Positions 41,919-52,640 of a stretch of 64,000 bases of DNA are shown piece by piece. Within the stretch, counting starts at the first letter, position 1; the number at the start of each line of letters is the position of its first letter. The position numbers were made by a program, and so were the translations under genes. This DNA comes from Rhizomys pruinosus. Taxonomy: Eukaryota > Chordata > Mammalia > Rodentia > Spalacidae. The DNA is taken from assembly GCA_009823505.1 (NCBI GenBank), contig VZQC01006709.1:582366-646365 (forward strand). The letters are read 5' to 3'. The notes beneath the pieces are model-generated. The model was not told the DNA's origin. It did no database searches and saw nothing but the letters and a program-made list of their open reading frames with translations.

Positions 41919-42490
41919 ATACAAAAGATGACCTATAAACGGCCATGAAGCTCACGGCCCAGTGCTTTGTGGGCCTCCATTCACTAGCCTAGTCCTGTTA
42001 CTCCATTCCTATCTCTAACCATGTGTCCCAGGCACAGTCCTTTACCCCAGAACATAAAGCCTGAATATAGATTCAAACCCATGCCCGTAACACATGTCAT
42101 TATCCACTGGTCAGAACCCAGAGAATGTACAAGCCAAAAATGGAGCATAATGCAAACCATGGACGGTGGGTAGCAGTGACAGCACATGAAGGTGCTTCAG
42201 CTGAGAAACGTACCCCTCTGGTGCAGGGAGTTGACAGTGCACAAAGCTATGAGGGAGGCAGGGAGGAGGTGTCCAGCCACTCTAGATTTTCTCGCAATTT
42301 TGCTAAGATTTCCCTTAAAAAATAAAGTCTATGTAAGCAAGTTGTGAAAAAAAATAGCATGAAAGAAACAAATCAATGTAGGGAACAGGAAAATCCCCCA
42401 ACTTTCTAATTACAGACTAAGCAGCAGAAAGATAGGAGAAAGGCTGTATCTGAGGAAGAACCGGTGCCAGAACAGAGGAATGCTCAAAGA
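41919..42490. other. Unassigned stretch
   Basis: Perhaps an L1-like fragment at the start ('caaaagatgacctataaacg'). Otherwise no gene or repeat recognised. Confidence 0.4.
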
Positions 42491-42494
42491 GCAA

Positions 42495-42608
42495 GAACAA
42501 GCAGGCTCCAGGATGCAAAGTAGAGACAAGAGGATCCCAAGTTAGAGTCAGTCTTGGCTATGTAGTGAGAGCCCGTCTACTAAAAAAACAAAAACAAAAC
42601 AAAACAAA
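42495..42608 (+). repeat. B1, old
   Basis: 'gacaagaggatcccaagtta', 'ttggctatgtagtgagagcc', (AAAAC)n tail. Confidence 0.65.
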
Positions 42609-42613
42609 CCACC

Positions 42614-42767
42614 ATGCTGGGCCTGGTAGTGCACATGTTTAATGCTGGCACTCAGGAAGCAGAGGCAGGTGGTTAGATCTCTGTGAGATGGAAGACAGCC
42701 TGGTCTAACTGGTGAGTTCCAGGCCTTCTGGGGCTACACGGAGACCTGGCTCAAAAAGACCAAAAAA
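42614..42767 (+). repeat. B1, diverged
   Basis: 'atgctgggcctggtagtgca' to 'gacctggctcaaaaagacc'. Directly followed by another B1. Confidence 0.88.
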
Positions 42768-42768
42768 T

Positions 42769-42968
42769 AACCAGGCATGGTGGCACACACCTTCAATCGC
42801 AGCACACAGGAGGCAGAGTTGGGTGGATCTCTGTGAGTTCAAGGCCAGCCTGGTCTACAGAGTGAGTTCCAGGACAGCTGGAGCCAGAGAGAGACCCTGT
42901 CTCAAACTTAAAGACAAACCCCACAACCCACAACAAACACCACCCACAAAAAAAAAAAAAAAAAAAGA
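42769..42968 (+). repeat. B1
   Basis: 'aaccaggcatggtggcacac' to 'gaccctgtctcaaac'. CA-rich then A tail. Confidence 0.9.
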
Positions 42969-42971
42969 CTA

Positions 42972-43215
42972 AGGAGCTGGAGAGATGGCTCAGGATTTAA
43001 GAGCACTGGCTACTCTTTCAGAGGACCTGGGTTTGGTTCCCAACACCCACATGGCAGGTAACAACCATCCATAACTATAGTTCTAAGAGATCCGATGCAC
43101 TCTTCTGACCTCCATGGGCATTTCAAGACACAGGTGCACTTACATACATGCAAACAATATATTCATACACATAAAACTAAATAAATGAATAAAATAAAAT
43201 ATTTTTAAAAGGAAA
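42972..43215 (+). repeat. B3 SINE
   Basis: 'aggagctggagagatggctc', 'agttctaagagatccgatgc', AAATAAAT-rich tail. Confidence 0.88.
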
Positions 43216-43389
43216 AAAGTCATGAAAAATTCCAAAAGAAAAAGTGTCTGTGGAAATCAAAAATATAAGGAAAATATTTTAAATTCAATTCTGTAGAACT
43301 GAACTTCTGTTTCTGGGAATGTGAAGAACACATGCTTCCCCCTATTCTTCCTCCCAAATATAACCTTGAACATAGCATATAAAGCAGGT

Positions 43390-43475
43390 TAGGCATGGCG
43401 GCATATGTTTTTTTTGTTTTGTTTTTTGTTTTTTTATCTTTTTGAGACAGGGTCTCCTGGAACATGCTTTTTTTT
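43390..43475. repeat. Two B1 scraps around a T-rich run
   Basis: A plus-strand head scrap (ggcatggcggcatatg) is followed by T-rich sequence and a reverse scrap (ctttttgagacagggtctcc). Confidence 0.55.
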
Positions 43476-43479
43476 TATT

Positions 43480-43900
43480 CTTTATATTTTTTTTCATTTT
43501 TTAACAATAAGTAATAATTTATGAGTACAAGCATCCTTCATGTAAAACCAATTTGTAAGCAGTTGTGCCCAAACCCACACAGCCCGTGGGTCCCACCATC
43601 CAGTTGGGGGGGGGCTTGTATGTTCAATCAAGTTGATCAGATGAGTGTCCAGACTGTATTGCTGTAGTTTCACCATTCACCCCAATCGCAGCCCTTACAT
43701 TCTATCACGCCCCCTCTTCCACAGATTGTTCCCTAGGCTTAGAAAAGGTGCACAGGTGGATGAGAAGCAAAACAGTCTACTTTCTCTGGAGCTGTTGTCT
43801 TGGACTCTGGTCAATTCTGGCTGTTTCCTTTCATAGGCTGATAGTTTGTCCATGAATAACCTTTCAATCCTACTAATGAAGCACAAGTAATTAGATATAT
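43480..43900 (-). mobile_element. Rodent L1-3'UTR-like sequence, reverse (copy 1)
   Basis: Shares diverged blocks with 59110-59350 ('catccagttgg', 'gttgatcagatgagtgtcca gactgtat', 'ttcacccc'). Contains 'cttacattctatcacgccccct', as in other rodent L1 3'UTR copies here. Confidence 0.45.
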
Positions 43901-44139
43901 AGGTATTTAAACAGGACTAATTGTTATGGTATGTTACTTTGGTATAGACACAGATGTTTGGATGGTATGTTAATCCATGAATTACGTTTTTTCTGTAAAA
44001 TATGACAGGGTCTTACTGTGGCTTATAACATCTCCTAACCACTAGAGGATGCAAGCCCGTGGCATCAGCCGTGGGTTATTCCTCCAAGGAGAGAGCTAAT
44101 AGCCAATTAGATTTGGGATATACAGGCATGTGGCTGCCA

Positions 44140-44457
44140 CTGCTCTGGCACATGCTTTTAATCCTAGCATTTTGTTTTGTTGGTTTTTTTTTTGGTCTTT
44201 TCAAGACAGGGTCTCCCTGTAGCCCCAGCTGTCCTGGAACTCGCCTTGTCGACCAGGCTGGCCTTGAACTCATAAAGATCCACTTGTCTCTGCCTCCCAA
44301 GTGCTAGGATTAAAGGCGTGTGCCACCATGCCCGGCAATCCTAGCATTTTGGAGGCAGAAGCAGTTGGATCTCTGTGAGTTCCAGGCCAGCCTGGGCTAC
44401 ATAGTGAATTCCAAGTCAGCTGGAGCTACAGGGAGACCCTGACTCAAAATAAAACAT
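44140..44457 (+). repeat. B1 split by an inverted B1
   Basis: The host B1 head lies at 44140-44173 and its body at 44337-44457. The insertion point is after 'aatcctagcatttt'. Confidence 0.92.
44174..44336 (-). repeat. B1 inserted inside a B1, with target-site duplication
   Basis: Reverse B1 flanked by a perfect 14-bp duplication aatcctagcatttt (44160-44173 and 44337-44350). Confidence 0.96.
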
Positions 44458-44460
44458 ACG

Positions 44461-44729
44461 GGGCAGGAGAGATGACCTAGTGGTTAAGAGCGCCAACTGC
44501 TCTTGCAGAGGACCCGGGTTTGATCCCCAGCACCCACATGGCAGCTGAGAACCGTCTGAAACTCCAATTCCAGGAGAACTCCAGATCCAGGGGAATCCGA
44601 AACCCTCTTCTGACCTCCGCGGCATTGCACGACACGGGTGCACAGACCTGCATGCAGGCAGTACATTCGTACACATACAGAAATAAATAAAATTAATGAA
44701 ATTAATTAAAAAAATTTTTAAAAATATAA
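44461..44729 (+). repeat. Young B3-like SINE with 17-bp duplication
   Basis: Flanked by a perfect 15-bp duplication aaaataaaacatacg (44446-44460 and 44730-44744). Confidence 0.97.
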
Positions 44730-44744
44730 AAAATAAAACATACG

Positions 44745-45255
44745 AAGCAGGTGTTAAGGAGACTCTGAAAGCCCGAGAGAAAAGGGATGTGACTAGGGTA
44801 GGGTAGCGACAGCGAGTTCCTGGGCTTTTCTTTTTGCTTCATGTATTGCAGAGATGGTGTCTGAGAAGACACCATAAATTTGCACAGGCACGTCAGGAAG
44901 GGAGGGAAGGAGAGAAGGAGGAAGGGAGGGAGAAAAGAAGAAAGAAGACAGGGAGAAAGGGAGAGAGGAGAGAAAGGTCTGTTCTCTGGAAAACAGTCTT
45001 AGAAGAACATTTGAAGATAGAAGTCTATAAATCACCCAATCTGAAAAAAATGAAAGAAAATAGAAAAAGGATAAAGATAAAAGTCTTGGGGTCCCATGGG
45101 ACTATGATCAAAGACCTGATGTTCATGCCATTGGAATGTGGAGTCGGGGTGAAGAGGCTGGAATGGAAAAACAGCTGGAAAAATAATGGCTATAAACTTC
45201 CTAGTTTGGTTTAAAACAAAAAAGAAAAGAAAAGCATGTCATTTATAGGTTCGAG
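44745..45255. other. Unassigned stretch with purine-rich tract
   Basis: GGGA/GGAA-rich purine tract at 44893-44975. The lysine/arginine-rich open frame at 44834-45214 is mostly produced by this composition and is not called a gene. Confidence 0.5.
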
Positions 45256-45264
45256 ACACTGTGT

Positions 45265-45418
45265 GCGGGCTGAAGAGGTGGCTCCATGTTTAAGAGCACG
45301 TACTGCTCTTGGCAAGGACTCAGGTTCTGATCCTAGCACCCGTGTCTGCCACCTCACATCCCTAGTTCCACAGGAGAGACCTCTAGCCTCCATGCGCACC
45401 TGCACTCATAAACACACA

Positions 45419-45461
<43 letters not shown>

Positions 45462-45464
45462 ATA
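45265..45464 (+). repeat. B2/B3-type SINE with long (AAAT)n tail
   Basis: 'cgggctgaagaggtggctcc', 'aggttctgatcctagcaccc', pure (AAAT)n at 45418-45464. Confidence 0.8.
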
Positions 45465-45650
45465 GCTGGGCATAGTGGTGCACACCTTTAATCCCAGAAC
45501 TCATAACTCAGGAGGCAGAGGCAGGCAGATCTCTGTAAGGTCAAGGCCAGCCTGGTCTACATAGTGAGTTCCAGGCCAGCTTGGGCTACAGGGAGACTCT
45601 GTCTCAAAAATATACTAATAATAATAACAATAATAATAATAAATAAAATC
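45465..45650 (+). repeat. B1 with (AAT)n tail
   Basis: 'agctgggcatagtggtgcac', tail of AAT units at 45615-45645. Directly follows the (AAAT)n. Confidence 0.92.
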
Positions 45651-45737
45651 TCAACAAAAAAAGTGTAAACCCCAAACAGGATAAATCCAAAGAAATCCAC
45701 CAGGCACATCATAGTAAAACTTCTGAACTCTAAGGAC

Positions 45738-45787
45738 CAAAATAATTAATAATAATAATTAATAATTATTATTAATAATAATAATAA
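45738..45787. repeat. (AAT)n-rich tract
   Basis: Imperfect AAT/ATT repeats inside the old L1. Confidence 0.85.
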
Positions 45788-45923
45788 AGCTGAAAGCAGC
45801 AAGAGAGCAGTGGTGCATTGACTTCAGTTGGGAAGTCCAGAAGATGCACAATTCTTATCAAGAACCACAGATGCAGACAGTAAGTAGCATATTTGTCAAG
45901 TGCATTAAAGAAAAGGAGGGTTG

Positions 45924-46154
45924 GGCTGGAGAGATGGCCTAGCGGTTAAGAGCGCCGACCGCTCTTGCAGAGGACCCGGGTTCGATCCCCAGCACCCACA
46001 TGGCGGCCGAGAACCGTTTGAAACTCCAATTCCAGGAGAATTCCAGTTCCAGGGGAATCGCCGACACCTCTTCTGACCTCCACGGCATTGCACGACACGG
46101 GTGCAAAAACTTGCATGCAGACAGTACATTGATACACATACAGAAATAAATAAA
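45924..46154 (+). repeat. Young B3-like SINE with 17-bp duplication (left half of B3-B1 composite)
   Basis: Consensus-like copy. The tail aaataaataaat joins a B1 directly. The duplication aaagaaaaggaggg lies outside both elements (about 45908-45921 and 46333-46346). Confidence 0.95.
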
Positions 46155-46332
46155 TGCCGGGCGTGGTGGCACACGCCTTTAATCCTAGCACTTGGGAGAC
46201 AGAGGCACGCGGATCTCTGTGAGTTCAAGGCCAGCCTGGTCTACAGAGTGAGTTCCAGGACAGCCAGAGCTACAGGGAGACCCTGTCTCAAAACGACCAA
46301 AATAATAATAATAATAATAAAATAAAATAAAA
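46155..46332 (+). repeat. B1 (right half of composite)
   Basis: Starts gccgggcgtggtggcacacg. Tail of AAT and AAAAT units up to the outer duplication. Confidence 0.95.
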
Positions 46333-46995
46333 AAAAGAAAAGGAGGGCCATCCTAGAGCCCCATATCCATGAAAATATCCTTTAGGACTGGAGTCAAGGC
46401 ATTCTCAGACACAGGAAAAGCAAGAATTTGTTACCAACAGGCCTCTGTTGGAAGAGTAGTTAAAGAAAGTCTTCTAAAAGAAAGGAATCAATGAGGGAAG
46501 GCATCTTGGAATTCAGGAAGAGGAAAGCACTCTGTAAGCAAAACATATCTGGGTAAACACAATGAACTCCATTTCCTCTCCTAAATTATGTTTGACAGTT
46601 GAGAGAAATAAAGCACTGCTTCATGTGCTATGCAGGGTGCATAGAATAAATATTTAATACAATCATATTATAAGTGAGAATGAGTACAGGAATTAATTAG
46701 ACTGTGATCATTTACAGATAGAATGTAGCTACAGCAGCCATGAAGAAGGCATGCGACGACTACATTCCGATCACAGGACACTGGGTGTGGTGTGCATTTG
46801 AGAATTAAAGGAAAGCAGAAGTGAGTATTTAATGTCAGATAAGATTTCGGCACAAAGAATATTATCAGAGTCAGAGAGCGATATTATAAAACGATAGAGG
46901 GGTGAGTCCAGCAGTGGTAAGCGTGTAGACATGGAATAACAGAGTTTCTATAAACGTGATGCAACATTGTCAGAACAAGAAAAGGAAACAGAAAA

Positions 46996-47122
46996 ATCCT
47001 GCTGGATGTGACGGCTCACAACCATAATCCCAGCACTCAAGAGGCAGGAGGATTGTGGTGAGTTTGAGACCAGCAAGTTGCTGGACCCTATCTATAGACA
47101 CTATCTATCTCTGTAACAAAAG
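46996..47122 (+). repeat. B1, old
   Basis: 'tgctggatgtgacggctcac', 'gaggcaggaggattgtggtg'. Confidence 0.7.
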
Positions 47123-47499
47123 AAATAAATTAATCTGAATTTATAATAGCTTCAACAATCTGAATCTCATAACTAAAAACACCTCTGAACAGAAAAATCA
47201 CACAACAGAAATAGAAAATAACTCAGCTCCATTGTACAGTAGACTCTAACTGGTATGAATAGTTATTCTCATCCACAACAGAATATGTCTTCCCTTCAAG
47301 AGAGGTGTTATCCTGAACCATTAAAAAAAAAATCAATACACCTAAAAGAATTGCAAATGGGTTCTCCAACCCAAATGGAATCAGAATAGAGATCAGAGAA
47401 CGATAACAGAGAGAATCTCCAGACACACAGAGACTCCATGATGCACTTGTAAATAGTCTACAGTGAAGCAGGGAATGTGCAGAACATCTAAGGCATAAG

Positions 47500-47592
47500 A
47501 ATTGAGGGCTGAGGAGTAGCTCAGTGCTATACCATTTTCTAGCATGGGCAAGGTGCTGGGTTCAATTTCTGGCACTACAAAGAACAATCAGC
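47500..47592 (+). repeat. ID-type SINE, diverged
   Basis: 'gggctgaggagtagctcagt', 'catgggcaaggtgctgggtt', 'caatttctggcactacaaag'. Confidence 0.7.
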
Positions 47593-47927
47593 CAATCAAT
47601 CAATGTATAGAAGTAAATAAGACTAAAAATACACAGAAACTTCTGCAGCACAACCAAAGCGGTCCTGACAGGCAGAACTATAGCACAGGGTACGTGGGAA
47701 AAGATAAATAGAACAATAATTTAAGCTCCTACCCCATGAATTTAGGAGAAGAGGATGGGGGGGGTGCAAGAACACCTCAAAGTCAACTGAAATAAGAGAA
47801 TAATAAAAGCAAAAATCCGTGAAAATGAAAACAAGCAAATGAAATAAAGTCAAGGAAGCAAACAGCTAGTTCTTTGAGAAGATGGAAAAAAATGACCAAA
47901 CCTTCATCAAGAAAAAGAAAAAAAGGG

Positions 47928-48190
47928 ACTGGAGAGATGGCCTAGCGGTTAAGAGCGCCGTCGCTCTTGCAAAGGACCTGGGTTCGATCCCCAGCACCCA
48001 CATGGTGGCTGAGAACCATCTGTAACTCCAATTCCAGGAGAACTCCAGTTCCAGGGGAATCCGAGACCCTCTTCTGACCTCCGCGGCATTGCACGACACG
48101 GGTGCACAAACCTACATGCAGACAGTACATTTATACACATAATAAATAAATAAATAAAATTAAAAAAAAAAAGAAAAAGAAAAAAAATGA
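47928..48190 (+). repeat. Young B3-like SINE with 17-bp duplication
   Basis: 'agggactggagagatggcct'. Small deletion in the A-box region (gcgccgtcgctc). A-rich tail. Confidence 0.93.
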
Positions 48191-48207
48191 TAACAATTTC
48201 TGGTAAT

Positions 48208-48440
48208 GGGGCTGGAGAGATGGCTCAGAGGTTAAGGGCACTGGCTGCTCTTGCAGAGAACCCCTGTTTGAATCCCAGCATCCACATGGTAGCTAACATC
48301 CATTCTAACTACAGTTCCAGGGGATCTGATGCCCTCTTCTGATCTCCATGGGCACTGCATGACACGGGTGCACTTACGAACATGCAGGCAATACATTCAC
48401 ACACATAAAATAAAAATAATAAATAAAATATATTTTAAAA
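48208..48440 (+). repeat. B3 SINE
   Basis: ggggctggagagatggctca, B box 'tgtttgaatcccagcatcc', AATAAAT tail. Confidence 0.9.
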
Positions 48441-48463
48441 TTACCGATATTAAGAAAGAGGGT

Positions 48464-48607
48464 GCCAGGTGTGGTGGTACACATCTTTAATCCCAGCGCT
48501 TGAGAGGCAGAGCCAGGTGGATCTCTATGAGTTCAAGGCCAGCCATAGTGAATTCTAGACTAAGCTAGCTGGGGCTACATGGAAACCCTATCTCAAAAAG
48601 ACCAATC
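48464..48607 (+). repeat. B1, with deletion
   Basis: 'gtgccaggtgtggtggtaca', lacks part of the internal duplication ('ggccagccatagtgaattc'). Confidence 0.88.
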
Positions 48608-48637
48608 CTGGGGGACCAGATTTTAGATGCTGCTTAT

Positions 48638-48691
48638 TATATATATTATATATTCTATATCTATATCTAATATATATATATATATATATAC
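48638..48691. repeat. (AT)n-rich tract
   Basis: Imperfect then pure TA repeats. Confidence 0.92.
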
Positions 48692-48699
48692 TGGCATCC

Positions 48700-48968
48700 T
48701 GTGCATCCTGCACACATCTTTAACCCCATCTCCAAAGGGGATGGAGATAGTTAGATCTTTGGGGTTGCAGGCTTCCAGCCTAGCTTGAGAAATTGCAAGC
48801 CCTAAGTTCAAAGACAGACCCTGCCTCAGAGGAATAGACAGAAAGTGATAGAAGACACCTAATATCCTTTTCTGACCTTCATGCATGTATTATGATGCAC
48901 ACCTGTGCATGCACATAATACACATTCACTCACACACATAGACACACACATACAAATAAATAAATCTT
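48700..48968 (+). repeat. Composite rodent SINE, 3' part
   Basis: 'ttgcaggcttccagcctagc', 'gaccctgcctcagaggaata', and a 3' 'cacacctgtgcatgcacata' with AAAT tail. Same type as 2826 and 38505, head missing. Confidence 0.6.
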
Positions 48969-49149
48969 TTTAACATTCTATTTAGTGGCTAGCTACTGAA
49001 TGTTCTTCCCAGGGGATCATGAGAAAGACAGGACCTCCATGCTCTTACTCCAGCACCATGCTGGAAGTTCTAGCTAGTGCAATAGAGAGAAACAAAATAA
49101 AGGGACAGAGAGAGCTAAGGGACATACAGAATACAAAGGAAACATGGAG

Positions 49150-49245
49150 CTGTCCAGGGCTGTGGATGCAGCTCTATGATAGAGTGCTTGTATCATATAT
49201 GCAAGACTCTGGATTTGATTGATCCCCAGCAACTGAGACAAAATA
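49150..49245 (+). repeat. ID-type SINE, diverged
   Basis: 'agggctgtggatgcagctct', 'agagtgcttgtatcatatat', 'gatccccagcaactgagac'. Confidence 0.7.
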
Positions 49246-49294
49246 CATCCCTACGTGCACATGATGTGACTGCCTGTACAGAAAATCCCAACGA

Positions 49295-49440
49295 GCTGGG
49301 TGTAGTGGCACACAGCTTTAATCCCAGCACTTGGGAGGCAGAGGCAGGTGAATCTGTGAGTTCAAGGCCAGCCTAGATTACATAGTGACCAGGCTAGCTG
49401 GGGCTACAGGGAGACCCTGTCTCAAGAAGAAAAGAAAGAA
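49295..49440 (+). repeat. B1
   Basis: 'agctgggtgtagtggcacac' to 'ccctgtctcaagaagaaaag'. Confidence 0.9.
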
Positions 49441-49686
49441 AATCCCAAGGAATCTGAAAACCTAAAATTCTAGAACTAAGAAGTGAGCTCAGGAAGATAA
49501 ACTTACCAAATCAGTTTTATTATACATGCTAGTAATGAACAGTAGATGCCAAAATTCAAAATGACCATCATTCACAAGTGCAAAATAGAAAATGAAATGC
49601 TCAGGTGTACAACGGACAGAACATACACACACAAGATCTGTATATTGAAATGACAAAATGCTGATGAATAAAACTGAAGCTATCGG

Positions 49687-49818
49687 CACCAGGTATGGTG
49701 TTGCACACCTGTAATGCTAGCCATTTGGAGGTGAGGGCAGGAGAATCAGTTCAAGGTCGTTCCCAGTTTCCAAAAAAACAAAACAAAAACAAAAACAAAA
49801 ACAAAAAAAAAACCCAAA
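49687..49818 (+). repeat. B1, 3'-truncated, with (CAAAAA)n tail
   Basis: 'caccaggtatggtgttgcac' to 'aaggtcgttcccagttt', then CAAAAA repeats to 49815. Confidence 0.8.
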
Positions 49819-49832
49819 GAAGTGGAAGGGAG

Positions 49833-50625
49833 TTTTTTTACATAAATTTATTTTTAATTTTTTAACAACTCTAGACCCATGTCCCCCCGCATTCCCCCAC
49901 CCCAACAGAGCTCATGCATTCTGCCAAACATGCTTTTCATCTCTTTCTCAGTCTTTCTCAATATTCTCCATGAGGAAGTTGACTGTTTTGAGCAGAAGTT
50001 CACTATTTCAGTCAGTTCTTCGATGCAGTCCTTTCTGTTATTGTTTCCAATATACATCACTCCCAAATGCTTTGGACAAAAGCTCAGGGGGCCATACACA
50101 AGAAATACTTACAACTAGGTAATTGGCACTAGCATCCACAGATGAGGGATACCATTCATTGTTTGTTTTTCTGGGACTGTGTTACTTCACTCAGTATGAT
50201 GTCCTCTAGCTCCAGCCATTTTCCTGCAAAGCTTGTGATGTAGTCTTTCTTTACTCCTGCATAGAACTCCATTGTGTAGATGTACCACATTTTCTCTATC
50301 CACTCATCAGTTGAAGGGCATTTGGGTTTGTTCCAGCTCCTTGCTATTGTGAAGAGAGCTGAAATAAACATGGCTGTGCATGTATCTCTGCGGTGGGGTG
50401 TCTTGTGGGTACATGCCTAGGAGTGGTATGGCTGGGTTGGGTGGCAAGTTCATTCCAAGTCTTCCAAGGGTTCTCCACACTGCTTTCCATAGTGGCTGTA
50501 CAAGTTTACATTCCCACCAGCAGTGGATGAGTGTTCCCCTTTCCCCACAACCTCTCCAGCACTTGGTATCATTTGTTTTCTTGATCCTAGCCAGTCTTAT
50601 TGGAGTGAGATGATATCTTAAAGTG
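49833..50625 (-). mobile_element. 5'-truncated L1 with target-site duplication (ORF2 C-terminus + 3'UTR)
   Basis: 793-bp reverse insertion starting with poly-T. The minus frame at 50156-50371 is the C-terminal end of L1 ORF2p (KMWYIYTMEFYAGVKKDYI, FAGKWLELEDIILSEVTQ). Most of the reverse transcriptase and all of the endonuclease are missing. Flanked by a perfect gtggaagggag (49822-49832 and 50626-50636). Inserted within the older plus-strand L1 territory. Confidence 0.92.
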
Positions 50626-50655
50626 GTGGAAGGGAGATTTAAAGAAACGGAAAGG

Positions 50656-50820
50656 ACTGGTGAGATGGTTCAACAGGGAAAGACACTTGCCACCAAGCCT
50701 GGCAACCTTAGTTGGATCCCTGGGCTCCACAAGTTGACCTCTGACCTCCACACACTGTGTCACACACACACACATGTGAGTTCACACATAAACATAAATA
50801 AATAATGAATTTTTAAAAGA
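50656..50820 (+). repeat. tRNA-type SINE, 'ccaagcctg' head type
   Basis: 'ggactggtgagatggttcaa', 'cttgccaccaagcctggcaa', CA-rich then AAATA tail. Confidence 0.82.
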
Positions 50821-50939
50821 AAAAAATGGAGAGACATAATTTGTTCATGAATTTGATATCCCAACATAGTAAAGATGTCAGTTCTCTACACACTGATAGA
50901 CAAATCTAAAGCAATTGCTATTAGAATCCCAGCCAGGAT

Positions 50940-51158
50940 TTTTTTTTAATTTCTGTGTGTATGAGTGCATTGTCTGCAAGTATGTAAGTGTGCTGGTGTC
51001 ATTCAGTGTCCTTGGAGGTTAGAAGAGGGCATCAGATACCCTGGAGCTGTAGTTGGGACAGTTTTGTTAGCCACCATGTGGGTTCTGACAATCAACCCGG
51101 AGGATCCTCTACAAGAGCAGCCAGTGCTCTTAACCACTGAGCCACCTCTCCAGCCCCA
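50940..51158 (-). repeat. B3 SINE
   Basis: Reverse: T run, 'ggagctgtagttgggacagt', end 'ccacctctccagcccc'. Confidence 0.88.
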
Positions 51159-51200
51159 GGTTTTTGCTATGAACAAGATTATTTTAAATGTTATAGAGAG

Positions 51201-51417
51201 GGGCTGGAGAGATGGCTCAGTGGTTAAGAGCACCGACTGCTCTTGCAGAGGACCCGGGTTCGATTCCCAGCACCCACATGGTGGCTAAGAACCGTATTTA
51301 ACTCCAGTTCCAGGGGAATCGGACACCCTCTTCTGACCTTCGCGGCATTGCATGACAGGGGTGCACAATCCTACATGCAGACAGTACACTCATACACATA
51401 AAAAAAATTTAAAAATT
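51201..51417 (+). repeat. B3-like SINE, no 17-bp duplication, with target-site duplication
   Basis: Flanked by a perfect 14-bp duplication ttttaaatgttata (51182-51195 and 51418-51431) in old L1 sequence. Confidence 0.96.
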
Positions 51418-51708
51418 TTTTAAATGTTATAAAGACAAAGATATTTGGAAAAAAAAAACAATTTGAAAAAGAAAAATAAAATTGGAGGAATTAGCTTACC
51501 CAACATCAGATCTGCAGCATATTAGATCAAGAGAACACAGTAGAGAACCCAGAAACGGGTGCACAGTGTAGCCAGCTGAAGGTTCACAGTGACGCATAGG
51601 CACCCAGCCAAGTGCCACTAGAGCCAATGGCTAATCACAGGGCAAAAAATGAACAACAGCCTAAACCCACATGTGATGCAAAAATTAACTCAACATGGAC
51701 CATAGAGC

Positions 51709-51810
51709 CAGTGTGGCAGAACACAACTGTGTTCCCAAAGCTGAAACAGGAGAATCATGAAGTTCGAGGTCAGCCTGGTCTACATATAAGACCCTATAAT
51801 TAATTAATTA
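51709..51810 (+). repeat. B1, old
   Basis: 'gccagtgtggcagaacacaa', 'gaagttcgaggtcagcctgg', TAATTAAT tail. Confidence 0.75.
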
Positions 51811-52342
51811 TTTAATTAAGGATCCTTGATCATTGATCTATATGCAAAATGTAAACCATAATACTTCAGAGATTACACAGAAAATCTCTGGGATTCAGCA
51901 TTTTAACTTGATCTGAACATCGCTATCCACAGTGGTCAAACTGGACCTTGTCAAAATTAAAAACCTTTGCTTTGTGAAAGACCTTGTTAAGGATGAAAAG
52001 ACAAGCCACAGACTGTGAGATAATGTTTACAAGCCACTTAGCCAACAAAGAACAGAATCCTCAAAGCTCAGTAGTATGAAAAAAAGCAATCCAATTAGAA
52101 AATGGGTTTTGTTTTAAGCAGACATTTCTCTGAAGAGGATATTCTGACAGAAAATAGGTACATGGGAAAATGTTCTGCACTATCAGCCACAAGGAAATGC
52201 AAATGGAAACCACAGAGCAACCACCAGATGCTGTTGGAGACATGGAGAAAAAAAAAAAAAGCCATTATGCACTGCTTATACGAATGTAAAATGAACAGCC
52301 ATCTTGGAGAGGAGGTGAGAGTCTCTCTAAAATTCTAGTGCC

Positions 52343-52640
52343 AGGCATGGTGGTGCATTCCTCTAATCTCAGCACTTTGTTTTTGCTGTTGTTGTTGTTG
52401 TTGTTTGTTTGGTTGGTTGGTTGGTCTTTTTGAGACAGGGTCTCCCTGTAGCCCCAGCTGTCCTGGAACTCACTCTGTAGACTAGGCTGGCCTTGAACTC
52501 ACAAAGATCCACCTGCCTCTGCCTCCTGAGTGCTAGGATTAAAGGCGTGCGCCACCACGCCCGGCTAATCTCAGCATTTTGGAGGCAGAGGCAGGAGGAC
52601 TGCAAGTTGGAAGCCAGAGTAGGCTACAGAATAAGAACTT
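52343..52640 (+). repeat. B1 split by an inverted B1
   Basis: Host head at 52343-52378 and body at 52566-52640, interrupted at 'ctaatctcagcacttt'. Confidence 0.9.
52379..52565 (-). repeat. B1 inserted inside a B1, with target-site duplication
   Basis: Reverse near-consensus B1 with a long GTT/TTGG tail. Flanked by taatctcagcaYttt (one mismatch). Same insertion site within the host as at 44174. Confidence 0.95.

Noticed and set aside
44834..45214. 126-codon Lys/Arg-rich plus-strand frame
   Set aside because: Its middle is generated by a GGAA/GGGA purine tract. No recognised domain, and composition is sufficient to explain it.
50156..50371. Recognisable L1 ORF2p C-terminal peptide as a gene
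   Set aside because: The element lacks the endonuclease and most of the reverse transcriptase, so it is annotated as a 5'-truncated L1.
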